Shown here in pieces: positions 36,177 through 45,593 of a DNA stretch of 64,000 nucleotides (position 1 is the stretch's first letter; each line of letters starts with the position of its first letter). The position numbers and the translations under genes are program-made. This DNA comes from Chitinophaga sp. 180180018-3 (GTDB lineage: Bacteria; Bacteroidota; Bacteroidia; Chitinophagales; Chitinophagaceae). The DNA is taken from positions 4,960,001 through 5,024,000 of the forward strand of contig NZ_CP140772.1 in the NCBI RefSeq assembly GCF_037893185.1, read 5' to 3'. The notes beneath the pieces were generated by a model. That model saw only the letters and a list, made by a program, of their open reading frames with translations, ran no database searches and was not told the origin of the DNA.

Positions 36177-36953
36177 ATGGAAATCATAGATCAAAACTTT
36201 AGAAAAATCAGAGTAAATCTCAGAAAACAAGGAATCGACATAAGCGACAATGTTTTTAGACGCTTTCATCCAACTACCGCAGATGATGTTGAGGAAATTT
36301 GTGTGTTTTGTAAATCAACAAAAAATCTCACCAAAGAGCATGTGCTTCCTAAATGGCTTTTCGAAAAGGATGTTGAGAGTAGATTTATTTCAAGTGTAAA
36401 TAGACAAACTCAATCCTATAACAAAGCAGCAATACCCGCATGTCCAGACTGTAATAATACAATTCTGGCGGAAATAGAAAAAAAAGTAATCTTTATTCTT
36501 CAAAAATTAGAAAATGAAAAGCAGTTGGATGATAAAGAATTGAGTAACCTAATTCGGTGGCTGGAAATCTTAGATTACAAGTTACAAGTTTATGATTGTC
36601 GCAGAAAATATCTCAAGCATCCGAATTCAGAATATAACCCGTTCTGGGCTCCTTTGCCAGTATCATGGATGAGTCACTATATTGATATGAATCCATTCAA
36701 AGCACTTGATTATCTACGAAGATCCCAACGGCGAATAACAGTAAAATCTAAAACCGACAGATTTTTCTCTATTGTTTTTTTTGAAACTTCCAGACCTCAC
36801 TTTAATTTTTTCACTCAACATGACGAATATATATTTGTAAGCTTTCCAATGTATAAGCTGGCAGTATTTTACTTTTTGAGAAAAAAATTTAAAAAAAGAG
36901 AACTAGCTTATGAAGAAGCATTATACTATATAGATGGGGTATCCAAATCTTGA
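36177..36953 (+). CDS. HNH-like putative endonuclease, accessory region
   Basis: The 258-residue protein has a treble-clef zinc-finger signature typical of HNH-type proteins: CVFC (Cys42, Cys45), then TKEHVLPKW with His55, then ACPDCNN (Cys89, Cys92, Asn93). The EHVLPKW string is characteristic of a group of small HNH-like proteins in defence contexts. The C-terminal half (about 100-258) is helical and then strand-rich and unknown to me. It is followed by a PIN-like protein and an unknown protein in the same direction (gaps 186 and 103 bases). DNA or RNA cleavage is inferred from the motif. Confidence 0.7.
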   Translation: MEIIDQNFRKIRVNLRKQGIDISDNVFRRFHPTTADDVEEICVFCKSTKNLTKEHVLPKWLFEKDVESRFISSVNRQTQSYNKAAIPACPDCNNTILAEIEKKVIFILQKLENEKQLDDKELSNLIRWLEILDYKLQVYDCRRKYLKHPNSEYNPFWAPLPVSWMSHYIDMNPFKALDYLRRSQRRITVKSKTDRFFSIVFFETSRPHFNFFTQHDEYIFVSFPMYKLAVFYFLRKKFKKRELAYEEALYYIDGVSKS

Positions 36954-37139
36954 AAGGCTTTGCATAACCTTGCTTAACACCCAAAAGGGCATTCAATAGA
37001 ATACCTCTGTGAACCTGGCAGTACAAAATTTGAACCTTATTTATATGCGGTTTGAGAAAATTAGTTGAAATAACGTAATTTATTATTGAAAAAAACCTAG
37101 CACATTGAAAGCACCAATGTACATATTTATATTTTTTCA

Positions 37140-38210
37140 ATGTACAAAACTGATGTGTCATCACATTTATCCAGCAAAATGAACAGAATTGCTATATTTG
37201 ATTGTTTTTCTGAGAAAGGAGAAACAGTACTACCAAACCAAAATTCTATCAACGAATATCGGCAGCATGGTATACAACCGATTGTTTTTTTGGATAGTTG
37301 TATCTGCCTTTATATAATTAAAATTGTTGATTATGGGCGTTCAGCTAAAAATGTCGATTTCGCAAAGATTATTGCTTTAAAAGAATATGTGGAAAACCAT
37401 CCGGATGTTAGCATTAGTCCTCTTTTTGGTTTTATTGAATTATGTAGTAGAGAGAGTTCCTTTGACCAAGACAAGTTTCAAGACTTTAAATATAGAATGG
37501 ACTTTTTTCTTAAAATTCCGCTAAAAGAATTTAAAAGATTTAAATACGATTTCCATAGGGATTGCTTAATTCTTACAAAGGTACCTCATGTCTCCAAAAG
37601 TCAGTTAAATGCTTTTCAATCAATCTTAAAAACCACCTACTGCGCGCTGTTAAAAATCAGGAGCCTGGCATCAAAGGGGGTATCAAAAAATAATGCCGAA
37701 AATAATATTATCCAATTTTGTGATTGGATGATTTATGATCTCGATGTGGCCAGGGCTTTAGAATATAAATTAGCATTAAATATCTTTGGTGGTAATACCA
37801 TCTTTTGGAAAATGATAGGCCTTGACAGTAATCAATCGGATGCAAGGAAAAAAATATTAAGTACTTGCTGGGACTTTTTTCATTCAAGATATACAACCAG
37901 GTGTTTTGAAATATCAAGAATTCTACAGGACAATATTCATCCTTATTTCTTAACCAGCGATACAAATTTATCGAACATACTCAAAAATTTTAGTCTCACT
38001 ATACAAAAGGATGGTGGTGAAGACTTTAGATCCTCATCTATTTTAAACTCCGATTCCGAATTTCCTCACTTTGAAGAATCCTTTTTAGATAAACAAAGTA
38101 AAAAAATATTTGACCATTTTGTCAACAGGTATAATAAAGAACGTTTTTTTGATGAAATAAAAGTTGACCTCTTGATAAAAGAACTTGAACTGGAAAATGG
38201 AATTTTATAA
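37140..38210 (+). CDS. PIN-like domain protein, accessory region
   Basis: The 356-residue protein is not assigned to a named family with certainty. Four acidic positions match the PIN-nuclease pattern: Asp52 after strand PIVFLDSC, Glu100 in FGFIELCS, Asp245 in CWDFFHSR and Asp274 in YFLTSDTNL, the last being the usual C-terminal strand motif. The start may instead be the ATG at 37179 (MNRIAIFD). An RNase role is inferred. It lies between an HNH-like gene and a 396-residue unknown gene, all on the plus strand, which suggests one functional unit. Confidence 0.6.
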   Translation: MYKTDVSSHLSSKMNRIAIFDCFSEKGETVLPNQNSINEYRQHGIQPIVFLDSCICLYIIKIVDYGRSAKNVDFAKIIALKEYVENHPDVSISPLFGFIELCSRESSFDQDKFQDFKYRMDFFLKIPLKEFKRFKYDFHRDCLILTKVPHVSKSQLNAFQSILKTTYCALLKIRSLASKGVSKNNAENNIIQFCDWMIYDLDVARALEYKLALNIFGGNTIFWKMIGLDSNQSDARKKILSTCWDFFHSRYTTRCFEISRILQDNIHPYFLTSDTNLSNILKNFSLTIQKDGGEDFRSSSILNSDSEFPHFEESFLDKQSKKIFDHFVNRYNKERFFDEIKVDLLIKELELENGIL

Positions 38211-38313
38211 TATAGTAAATAAGAAATAACGTCTACATATTAATAGAAAAACAAATAGGCCCGAAAGAATGTATTAAAATGATGGGACCAAAATACAAAT
38301 AAAAAATCAAGTC

Positions 38314-39504
38314 ATGTTTTATAGAAATTATATTGACCTCAGTTTCTCAGATTATTTGAACCGGCATATCAAAGGTATCATTCTATTGAAAGATACTCTT
38401 AAAAAAATCCACGTTAACTACGAACTTTCAGAGGCATTTTCTAATTATGCTTGCCGTTTTTTGATCGACGTCGATTTTCATGATATTAATTCCCTTAGTG
38501 AGGCTGATAGACAAGTGGCCAACGAGTGTTTTCACAATATGTGGAATAGCACAGGGAGTAAATTTGTATCCTTCAGCTACAAACCACAACGAATGGACTG
38601 GGTTGATTTTGACGAAATTAATTCTTTTATCACACATTATACCTTCGCTAAAGAGTTAATTGGAGGAGCTATCAGCGGCATATTGCCGCCAACCTGTAGC
38701 ATAGAGATCACATCATTGGAAGGTGATGCACTTTTCTTATATACAGATCGCTTTTTAAAGTCACTTAGGTCCTCTAGGAAAGAAAAGGATATGGAAACTA
38801 AGTATCTAGAGTTGAATGATAGAAGTTTTGATTTTGATTGCATATACCATAACATTCTAAAAGAAACTGCGGATAAATATTCAGAACTTGCATTGGAAGA
38901 AACTGTAACTGATAAAGAATTAAAGAAAATAAATGGCTGCCATATCGAAGACCTAAGACGGTTTGTTTTGCAGGCAAACATTCCATTTAACATAGAGAAA
39001 TATTCCGATATAATTGATCTTATAAAAATTGACATGACCGAGTTGAAGAAAGTATTACAATCTTCAGGTGTTACAAATTCCCATCTCCAAGTCAATCCAT
39101 CCACCATTATAAAGTACATAAATCAAAAAGAAAAACAAAACCAAGACAAACTGTCGCTCGTTGAAAGCATAAGCAATGAATCCAATGTTAGAATTGGCAA
39201 TTACATTTTAGTTCAACGAGACAGATGGGGAAAGGAGTGTAATGATCTGGGTATAGTTAAAAGAATAGGACTTCATTATAACAACCAACTTGAAGTACAT
39301 TATGTAATTTTAAAAAATGATCTTGGCGAAAGTAAGCTTCCTTTAAAAGAAACTCTAGTTGAGAATATATCATACTCAATTGATCCATCAAAAGTTGAAG
39401 ATGAGAAGGAAAACCTGAAAAAGAAACATCATTTGATTGACTTACTAAAACATGAGGGTAAGCAAAATGTATTTTTCAAAGTAATAAAAGCGAAAAGAGA
39501 ATAA
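38314..39504 (+). CDS. Hypothetical protein, 396 residues, accessory region
   Basis: I do not recognise this protein. The N-terminal 230 residues look helical with mixed strands; about residues 236-275 hold DMTELKKVLQSSGV and nearby helices. A compact C-terminal beta domain (about 288-350: NVRIGNYILVQRDRWGKECNDLGIVKRI) resembles a small SH3-like or KOW-like barrel. No signal peptide. It ends just before a large perfect inverted repeat at 39525-39581. Third gene of the HNH/PIN-like cluster. Confidence 0.6.
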   Translation: MFYRNYIDLSFSDYLNRHIKGIILLKDTLKKIHVNYELSEAFSNYACRFLIDVDFHDINSLSEADRQVANECFHNMWNSTGSKFVSFSYKPQRMDWVDFDEINSFITHYTFAKELIGGAISGILPPTCSIEITSLEGDALFLYTDRFLKSLRSSRKEKDMETKYLELNDRSFDFDCIYHNILKETADKYSELALEETVTDKELKKINGCHIEDLRRFVLQANIPFNIEKYSDIIDLIKIDMTELKKVLQSSGVTNSHLQVNPSTIIKYINQKEKQNQDKLSLVESISNESNVRIGNYILVQRDRWGKECNDLGIVKRIGLHYNNQLEVHYVILKNDLGESKLPLKETLVENISYSIDPSKVEDEKENLKKKHHLIDLLKHEGKQNVFFKVIKAKRE

Positions 39505-39524
39505 TATGATAACGATTAATCTAT

Positions 39525-39581
39525 TGTCTTGTCCTAAAATAGGTTTACACAAAAGGTGTAAACCTATTTTAGGACAAGACA
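39525..39581. mobile_element. Back-to-back IS3-like ends forming a 26-bp perfect hairpin
   Basis: TGTCTTGTCC ... TTTACAC (39525-39550) and its exact reverse complement (39556-39581) are separated by only five bases. Each 26-bp arm looks like an IS3-family terminal repeat (starts TGT, ends ACAC, has the AAAATAGG core), the same size and ending as the end at 14187-14212. Two ends with nothing between suggest an IS that was lost or a minimal palindromic element. It lies between convergent genes and could also work as a terminator in both directions. Confidence 0.65.
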
Positions 39582-39604
39582 CAGACATTTGATACATCTT
39601 CTGC

Positions 39605-41842
39605 TTATAATGCCTGCTTATACTTCGGATCTTTTAATTTAAACGATGGAAAAAACGAAAAAGTCATATACAAGTCCATGAGTGTTTGCTGATCAATGGC
39701 CTGAAGATCTGCCGCCTTTAATTTATCGCCTTCTCCAGCCTCCCAGGCACTTTCCCAGAAAAGCGCCAGATTCAGGCAACCTGCGGCCACACAATCAATA
39801 GTCTTTTTACCTAACTCGTTCCACATATTGTCTATCCGGCCACGGCCATCCGTCTGGTTGTATACATCTATAATGTCTTCCGGTGGCAGAATGTTTGTCA
39901 CCACTTTTCGCATGAGCTTAACAACAGCAACTGCGGCTTCTTTTCCAGTGCCATACGTAGTATAAATTTGGGGGGTGCTAAATTTTTGGTTTACGCCATC
40001 CAACAACTCCTGCATATAACGATCCATCATATTGGTTTCATAAACGGAATGCACTTTCTTCTCATCTTCATTACCAGGGTGACCATGATGTAAATAGGAT
40101 ACATGCAGGGGCTGACAGGCATCTCCCAGGTAGTGAGAAACAGTTCCGCCTACACAGATAAACTCGGCTACCTTACCTGCTTTAAGGTACTCCACCATCA
40201 GGTTAAAGGCCTGCCACACCCGGAAAGGAAGTGCCCCCCGCTTATCCGGACTCTGATCACTGTCTACCGCTTCCAATGCCTGATAATACTCATTCCATAC
40301 ATCGATATCAATACCATCCGTTTTTTTACAGATATCCAGCAACGTCTTTCCATCCATTACCTCCGGATTGCTTTGGTCCATGTCTGCAAAGTGATTGGCC
40401 TCATCTGCCTTGCGGGTCATTCTCCAGATAATATCCGGTACATCGGCCAACGCGCAGAACTGGCCCCATTTGGCCTCTTTCATCTCCCCGGCTAACATAC
40501 CGTCGTCAGTAAAGGAAATATTCTGCTGGTTAGCCATCAGTAGCTTACTTAGCTTGCGATTAGACACAATTTCACACGCCCTTGCCGCAATTTTATAATG
40601 CCCGGTTTTCCCCCAACTATAATCATTATCCAGATTCCATCCCCTGACCAACTCGATATCCAGCTCCCGACAAATGTTACTCAGGCAGGTGGAGAGCGAA
40701 AAGGTATAACCTTCGTTTTGCTGCTTCTGGATAAATTCATGCTGTCCCCAATGAAGAGCGATGGGTTGATAATCTGTAGTATTGCCTTCTGCTGATACCT
40801 CCAAATGCCAAAGGGCGCCACTATCTCCATGGTGCATTTTAAGACTGCTTCCATCTCGCCCAGAGATGAGAAAATCACTTACATATTCAACTCCTCCAAC
40901 AGACCGATAGCGATAAAAAAGTGCCGCAATCTCTCCCTTTACCAGGCTACTATAAGCGCCATAAGCCACCACATTACCGGTTAAAGAGGGTTGCCTTTTG
41001 CCTCCCTTTACCGGATGTTCTGCAATAAGAGAAAGGGCAATATTGAGCGTATTGAGATCATAGAGCTCTCCCATCGTACCAATATCAATGACATCCGTCT
41101 TCCATTGGGTAATGTCTTCTATCTCTATTAACCCTGCGTCACATCCCACAAAAATGTTATCACTCCTCCACCCATCATATAGGTCTGAAAACCGAATTTT
41201 ACCAATCGACCTACCACTGGTCTGACCAATAAGGGTTTCCTTACCTCCCATAACAGCATAAACAGGCTCCACACCCTGTCCTGTCACATGTCGGTTAGTT
41301 AAAGCATAGTACTTATGGCCATCGGTCACCACACAGCCAAGGGTTGCTACCCGGTTTACTCCCTGCGATCTTATGTAAAGCGGAAATCCCCCTCCGATCA
41401 GGTTAACCGGAAAATGTAGTTTGCTTACATTAACTGCATCATCGGTTACCTCTGATTTAGGCGCCTCCACCACGCAAACCGGTACAATTCTACCATCGGG
41501 CATGTAAATAGTCTTGGGAACTACATCCTGCGCATTGACATCAGAAAGACTTTTCTCCGTTTCCCATTGTTTAACAAATACAAGAATACAGGGCCAGGAT
41601 ATGTCCATTACTACGCTGTTTTCCAGCGTCCTGGGAGGCCGGGCTGACTGTTTGCCACCTTCTTTGGGAGCCTTGTGTACACCGCTGGCGTCTATTTCAC
41701 TCATACGGATCAAATAGCGGCCAATGGCGGTGGCCACCACATTTTTCTTATTCATTAAATGTACATGGAACATGTCTCTGGCTTCAACCAGATCTTTTAC
41801 AGAAAGGTGATTGAAATTGAAAGATTGCATGGGGATACTCAT
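39605..41842 (-). CDS. Trypsin-like protease fused to an S1/P1-type zinc nuclease
   Basis: The 745-residue protein has no signal peptide. Residues about 120-400 form a trypsin-like serine protease: His185 in LTNRHVTG, Asp235 in VGCDAGLIEIE and Ser341 in HHGDSGALW complete a triad, in a NAL1-like arrangement. Residues about 405-745 match the S1/P1 nuclease and phospholipase C fold: WGKTGHYKIAA (Trp410, His415), ADVPD (Asp467), EANHFADMD (His484), HYLGDACQPLH (His570, Asp574, His580) and VHSVYET (His598, Glu602). In that fold Trp is normally residue 1 and its amino group binds zinc, so the fusion may need cleavage before Trp410. The partner for cleavage could be its own protease half. The gene is not in an operon and sits among defence-like genes. 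Confidence 0.82.
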   Translation of the reverse strand: MSIPMQSFNFNHLSVKDLVEARDMFHVHLMNKKNVVATAIGRYLIRMSEIDASGVHKAPKEGGKQSARPPRTLENSVVMDISWPCILVFVKQWETEKSLSDVNAQDVVPKTIYMPDGRIVPVCVVEAPKSEVTDDAVNVSKLHFPVNLIGGGFPLYIRSQGVNRVATLGCVVTDGHKYYALTNRHVTGQGVEPVYAVMGGKETLIGQTSGRSIGKIRFSDLYDGWRSDNIFVGCDAGLIEIEDITQWKTDVIDIGTMGELYDLNTLNIALSLIAEHPVKGGKRQPSLTGNVVAYGAYSSLVKGEIAALFYRYRSVGGVEYVSDFLISGRDGSSLKMHHGDSGALWHLEVSAEGNTTDYQPIALHWGQHEFIQKQQNEGYTFSLSTCLSNICRELDIELVRGWNLDNDYSWGKTGHYKIAARACEIVSNRKLSKLLMANQQNISFTDDGMLAGEMKEAKWGQFCALADVPDIIWRMTRKADEANHFADMDQSNPEVMDGKTLLDICKKTDGIDIDVWNEYYQALEAVDSDQSPDKRGALPFRVWQAFNLMVEYLKAGKVAEFICVGGTVSHYLGDACQPLHVSYLHHGHPGNEDEKKVHSVYETNMMDRYMQELLDGVNQKFSTPQIYTTYGTGKEAAVAVVKLMRKVVTNILPPEDIIDVYNQTDGRGRIDNMWNELGKKTIDCVAAGCLNLALFWESAWEAGEGDKLKAADLQAIDQQTLMDLYMTFSFFPSFKLKDPKYKQAL

Positions 41843-41994
41843 ATGTATAGTTTTACTTTGAGGTGAAATTACAGCCAGTGCTCAGGTACAGCGCGTCGGT
41901 TCGGGGTACACTGAAATAAATATAGGTATAATTTAGATGGCAGCAAATTTTGTCTGTATATATGCCCCTATTGCAGTAATATAGCAAGGATTTC

Positions 41995-42183
41995 TTGGGA
42001 AAAAGTGAGGATTTTAAGATGGACGTAATGGCGCCAAAGGCACTTGGGGTAAACCCTGGGGGTGTATCTACCTGGTGTAGGAATTTTAAGCAGCCGTCTA
42101 TTGAGACATTGTATGCGATTGCGAGGTTTTTGAATGTTGAGGCTACGGCATTATTGAGTCCGATGAGTGAGGTGGATGAGTAG
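41995..42183 (+). pseudogene. Truncated XRE-type HTH gene
   Basis: The frame carries GVNPGGVSTWCRNFKQPSIETLYAIARFLNVEATALL, the second half of a Cro/C1 HTH domain, but the first helices are not recognisable and there is only a TTG start. Downstream it ends normally at TAG. It is probably a decayed regulator, possibly once linked to the neighbouring KAP NTPase. Confidence 0.5.
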
Positions 42184-42336
42184 AGAGGGCTACAAGTTGG
42201 CTTTTCTATTTTATTCAAAAATATCTCCTTTTTCATTTATCTTTATAACCATCGATTCTTATAATCGATAATTCTGATCATAGCTAACTTAGCAAATAAA
42301 CCCGAATAAGTCTGGCAATAATAATCCCTATTTAGT

Positions 42337-43752
42337 ATGAATATTAATCACAGATTTGAAGACATCCCTGAAGACGACCCATTTGCGAATGACAAATTAG
42401 ATAGGGAAAAGATTGCTAAAATTCTAACAAGCCTCATAAAATCCTATTCAAACGGATTTGTACTTTCTATAAATGGACAATGGGGCACGGGCAAAACTAC
42501 TTTTATAAAAATGTGGCAACTTTACCTAGTCAAAGATAAATTTACTACAATTTATTTTAACGCTTGGGAGAATGACTTTGAGTCCAACCCACTTGTTGCA
42601 CTACTCGCAGAATTGGGCGCGATAACTCGCAAAGAAGGCAATACATTTAACTCTCTTCTCAAAAAGGCCTCCATACTCAGCAAAAGCGTTGTTCCTGCTT
42701 TAATTAAGGGCGTTGCGTCAAAATATATAGATAAAGAAATATTTACAGAAGCTCTAGGAAAAATAGCAGAAGGGGCAATGGATATTTTTAAGGAAGAGGT
42801 AGATGAATACGTAAAGAAAAAGGAAAGTTTGAATGAATTCAGAAAAGAGCTTGAGAAGTATGTATCTAATAATATTGACCAAAAGCCACTGGTCTTGTTT
42901 ATAGACGAACTTGATCGCTGTCGGCCCAATTATGCTGTCGAACTATTGGAAAAAGTAAAACATCTATTTAATGTTCCTGGAATCGTTTTCGTCTTGTCTA
43001 TAGATAAAATACAGCTTGGCAACGCCATTAAGGGATTCTATGGCAGCGAAAACATTGACAGTTCAGAGTATCTCAGAAGATTTATCGACTTGGAATTTAG
43101 TTTACCTGCACCTAATACAGAGATCTTTTGCTCTCATCTCTATAGACATTTCGATTTTGATGGATTCTTCAAAAATCCACAACGCCCACGTAGTTTGGAA
43201 ATTGCACACGATGGACGTTATTTTCTAGAGTTTGCAATTCTACTTTTTTCGCGCGCACAGACAACGCTCAGGCAACAGGAAAAAATTATGGCGCGTGCAC
43301 GAGTGGCCCTCAATTCTTTTGCCATTAATTATTATGTACTTCCAGTGTTATTCCTCTATCTCCTTTATGCGAGAGAGTTTTATCCTAGTTTCTATAAAAA
43401 ACTTACCCTCAGGCAAGAGAAGCCTGAACAAATCCTAATCGGATTCAAAGAAACATTACCGCATCAAATAGGTCCCTCAGATGAGAGCTATGATAGATTT
43501 ATGGAGCTTGAAGTTCTACTTGCTGCGACATACGATAAATTCTTCAGGGAATTGCATCATAGTAGTGAGCCTATAGTAACAGAGAGAGACAGACTAATTC
43601 TTAATATTAAACCTGCTTTAGACAGCACTACAGATGGATCTAAATTCCTTAGCTTTTATAGCACCTTAATTCGCACCAGTATTCAACAGCTGCGAATCAG
43701 CCACCTGTTCGAAAAAATTGATCTTTTGGAATCATTTGTAACATCGCCGTAA
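42337..43752 (+). CDS. KAP-family P-loop NTPase
   Basis: The 471-residue protein has Walker A GQWGTGKTT (about 47-55) and Walker B VLFIDELDRCRP (about 185-196), with the DELDRCRP extension and FVLSIDK motif typical of KAP NTPases. The NAWE and YLRRFIDLEF motifs also fit. Many bacterial KAP proteins are linked to anti-phage or plasmid-related functions and have membrane segments; a hydrophobic stretch near 324-340 (FAINYYVLPVLFLYLLYA) could be one. It stands alone after the HTH remnant, with a SHOCT protein downstream. Confidence 0.82.
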   Translation: MNINHRFEDIPEDDPFANDKLDREKIAKILTSLIKSYSNGFVLSINGQWGTGKTTFIKMWQLYLVKDKFTTIYFNAWENDFESNPLVALLAELGAITRKEGNTFNSLLKKASILSKSVVPALIKGVASKYIDKEIFTEALGKIAEGAMDIFKEEVDEYVKKKESLNEFRKELEKYVSNNIDQKPLVLFIDELDRCRPNYAVELLEKVKHLFNVPGIVFVLSIDKIQLGNAIKGFYGSENIDSSEYLRRFIDLEFSLPAPNTEIFCSHLYRHFDFDGFFKNPQRPRSLEIAHDGRYFLEFAILLFSRAQTTLRQQEKIMARARVALNSFAINYYVLPVLFLYLLYAREFYPSFYKKLTLRQEKPEQILIGFKETLPHQIGPSDESYDRFMELEVLLAATYDKFFRELHHSSEPIVTERDRLILNIKPALDSTTDGSKFLSFYSTLIRTSIQQLRISHLFEKIDLLESFVTSP

Positions 43753-43925
43753 AGAGCCCTTATTCGCATATTTATATTACAAGTAATAATATATTTAAGT
43801 ACCTTAATAACCTAACTTTTTTTCCCTTAAATTAGAAAAAGATCCCCCAAACCTAATTTATTTATTGGTTTTGTTTATGAATAGATAACGGCCGCCAGTG
43901 AATCAAATTAAACCTCAAATCCGCT

Positions 43926-44543
43926 ATGAAAAGATCATTAGTTTCAATCCTTAGGGCTATTTTCTCTGTCTTTATCCTTGTATTTACCCCGATATTTACA
44001 ATGGCGCAAAATTCAAATCCAGACTCGACGTTGCCAAGAATAGTAGAAGACACCCTCTTTACCACGTATGGATATAAGATATTGAGAGGCAAAGAAATTA
44101 AAATCGGAGTAGGATCAATGCCTGATGGAGATTTCAAATTTATTCGCGTTAATGCTGGATCTCTATTTGCATATCATTCGACTACGGGATATCAGGGATT
44201 AGCCAATCAGGCAAATTCGTTTCCTCGAAGCCAATCTGGATTGTTATTTAAGATAAAGGCCATTGAAGCGCGGGGCAGTAAAAAACATGGATATAATTAC
44301 TATGCAAAAATTGGTTTTGGAATGAAAAATTATGAAATAGATGTAGAAAATGCAATTGCCTCTGGAGAGCTCTCAGTGCCAGATGAGTTCAAGCCAAAAC
44401 CTAAGAATTTATCCGTTGTTATAGAAGACAAAAAAGGGAGTAGCGTTGCTGATGAATTGAAAAAATTAAAAGAACTACTGGACTCCGGGGTTTTAACGAA
44501 GGAAGAGTTTGACACGGCGAAGAAAAAGATCTTAAATAATTAG
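43926..44543 (+). CDS. SHOCT-domain secreted protein
   Basis: The 205-residue protein has a signal peptide ending at MAQ (about 28), a beta-rich middle domain, and a C-terminal SHOCT motif (VADELKKLKELLDSGVLTKEEFDTAKKKIL, about 175-204). SHOCT is a short helical module often found with proteins that bind other subunits or the envelope. The middle domain is unknown to me. Function is unknown; it is likely periplasmic or exported. Confidence 0.75.
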   Translation: MKRSLVSILRAIFSVFILVFTPIFTMAQNSNPDSTLPRIVEDTLFTTYGYKILRGKEIKIGVGSMPDGDFKFIRVNAGSLFAYHSTTGYQGLANQANSFPRSQSGLLFKIKAIEARGSKKHGYNYYAKIGFGMKNYEIDVENAIASGELSVPDEFKPKPKNLSVVIEDKKGSSVADELKKLKELLDSGVLTKEEFDTAKKKILNN

Positions 44544-44637
44544 TGTCAAATTTCCATAAACGCAATTGTAGTTTATCATATACAGACTGATGTTATTTCA
44601 TTATCACTACTACAATCTCCCATTTTAAACCAACACA

Positions 44638-45358
44638 ATGGATCTTAAAGAAATCAAAAATATTATTCCTACCGATAAAATATATGAGGATGCTTTAAGC
44701 CCAGCTATGAAGCAAATAGGCAAATCACTCGAATCAGTTGCGAAAACATCACGATTCTTACTCGCACCGTTTACTTATTTAGCAACACAACATGATAGAT
44801 GGGAGAAGCGATTAGAAAAAGTTGCAGAAAAAGTTAAAACCGAAAATTTAATAGAAGGCCATCCTCAGATTATTATACCAACTATTGAAGGGCTCAGCCT
44901 TACATATGAAACTCTATCATAAGTGAGCTATTTATTAATCTACTTGCCAACTCAATTGATAACTCAAAGCAAGACCTGGCACACCCAGCATTTCCGAATA
45001 TTATTAAACAATTGAGCCATGATGAAGCGGTGATATTATTTCTGTTAAAAAGGAAAAACTACCACATAAAACAACAATCAGACTGGGACTGTACTGAAAA
45101 AGGGTTCTTTAATCAACACAGTATTGAAGATGATTTTCCATATGACAAGCTAAATTCCCAGAGCATTTTTCTTTATACATGAACCATTTATTTAGCGTGA
45201 ATTTAGCAGCTTTTTTCGAGGAAAGACAACAAGAAGTTATACGCGATCCCACTACAGGCCAACAAACAGGTGTATATATATACCAGACGATAAAGCTAGA
45301 TCAATTTGGATATTTTTCTACTAAGGCATGTGTCCCCGATGAGTTTGACGGCCTGTAA
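44638..45358 (+). pseudogene. DUF4393 (Abi-alpha) gene broken by two frameshifts
   Basis: The first frame encodes the start of the family well (IPTDKIYEDALSPAMKQIGKSLESVAKT) but stops at 44922. One base added in the A-run at about 44908 would restore a second frame (SIISELFINLLANSIDNSKQD onward) to a stop near 45180. A second shift there leads to NHLFSVNLAAFFE, GVYIYQTIKLDQFGYFSTKACVP and a stop at 45358. Together these give about 239 residues, as expected for DUF4393, a family associated with abortive infection. Either the gene has decayed or the assembly has errors in homopolymers. Confidence 0.65.
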
Positions 45359-45593
45359 AATCTCATTCCATTTATATTTCCTTTGCATTTGAATGGGATA
45401 CTCTAGTTGAAACTATTATGAGTTAAGGGAAGCTTTCAGAGCTACCTATGGGACTAACATACTTGATAATTTTTAAATATAACTTTTTGAGTTTTAGTTT
45501 ATTAAAAATCCGCATATTAACTGTATATTCGCAATGCTTCTGTACGTTTCATTACAGACGATAACTATATTAAACTCAATATATTAAGACGAT

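Noticed and set aside
38637..39119. 160-codon minus-strand frame
   Set aside because: Antisense to the 396-residue gene, with serine-rich shadow composition.
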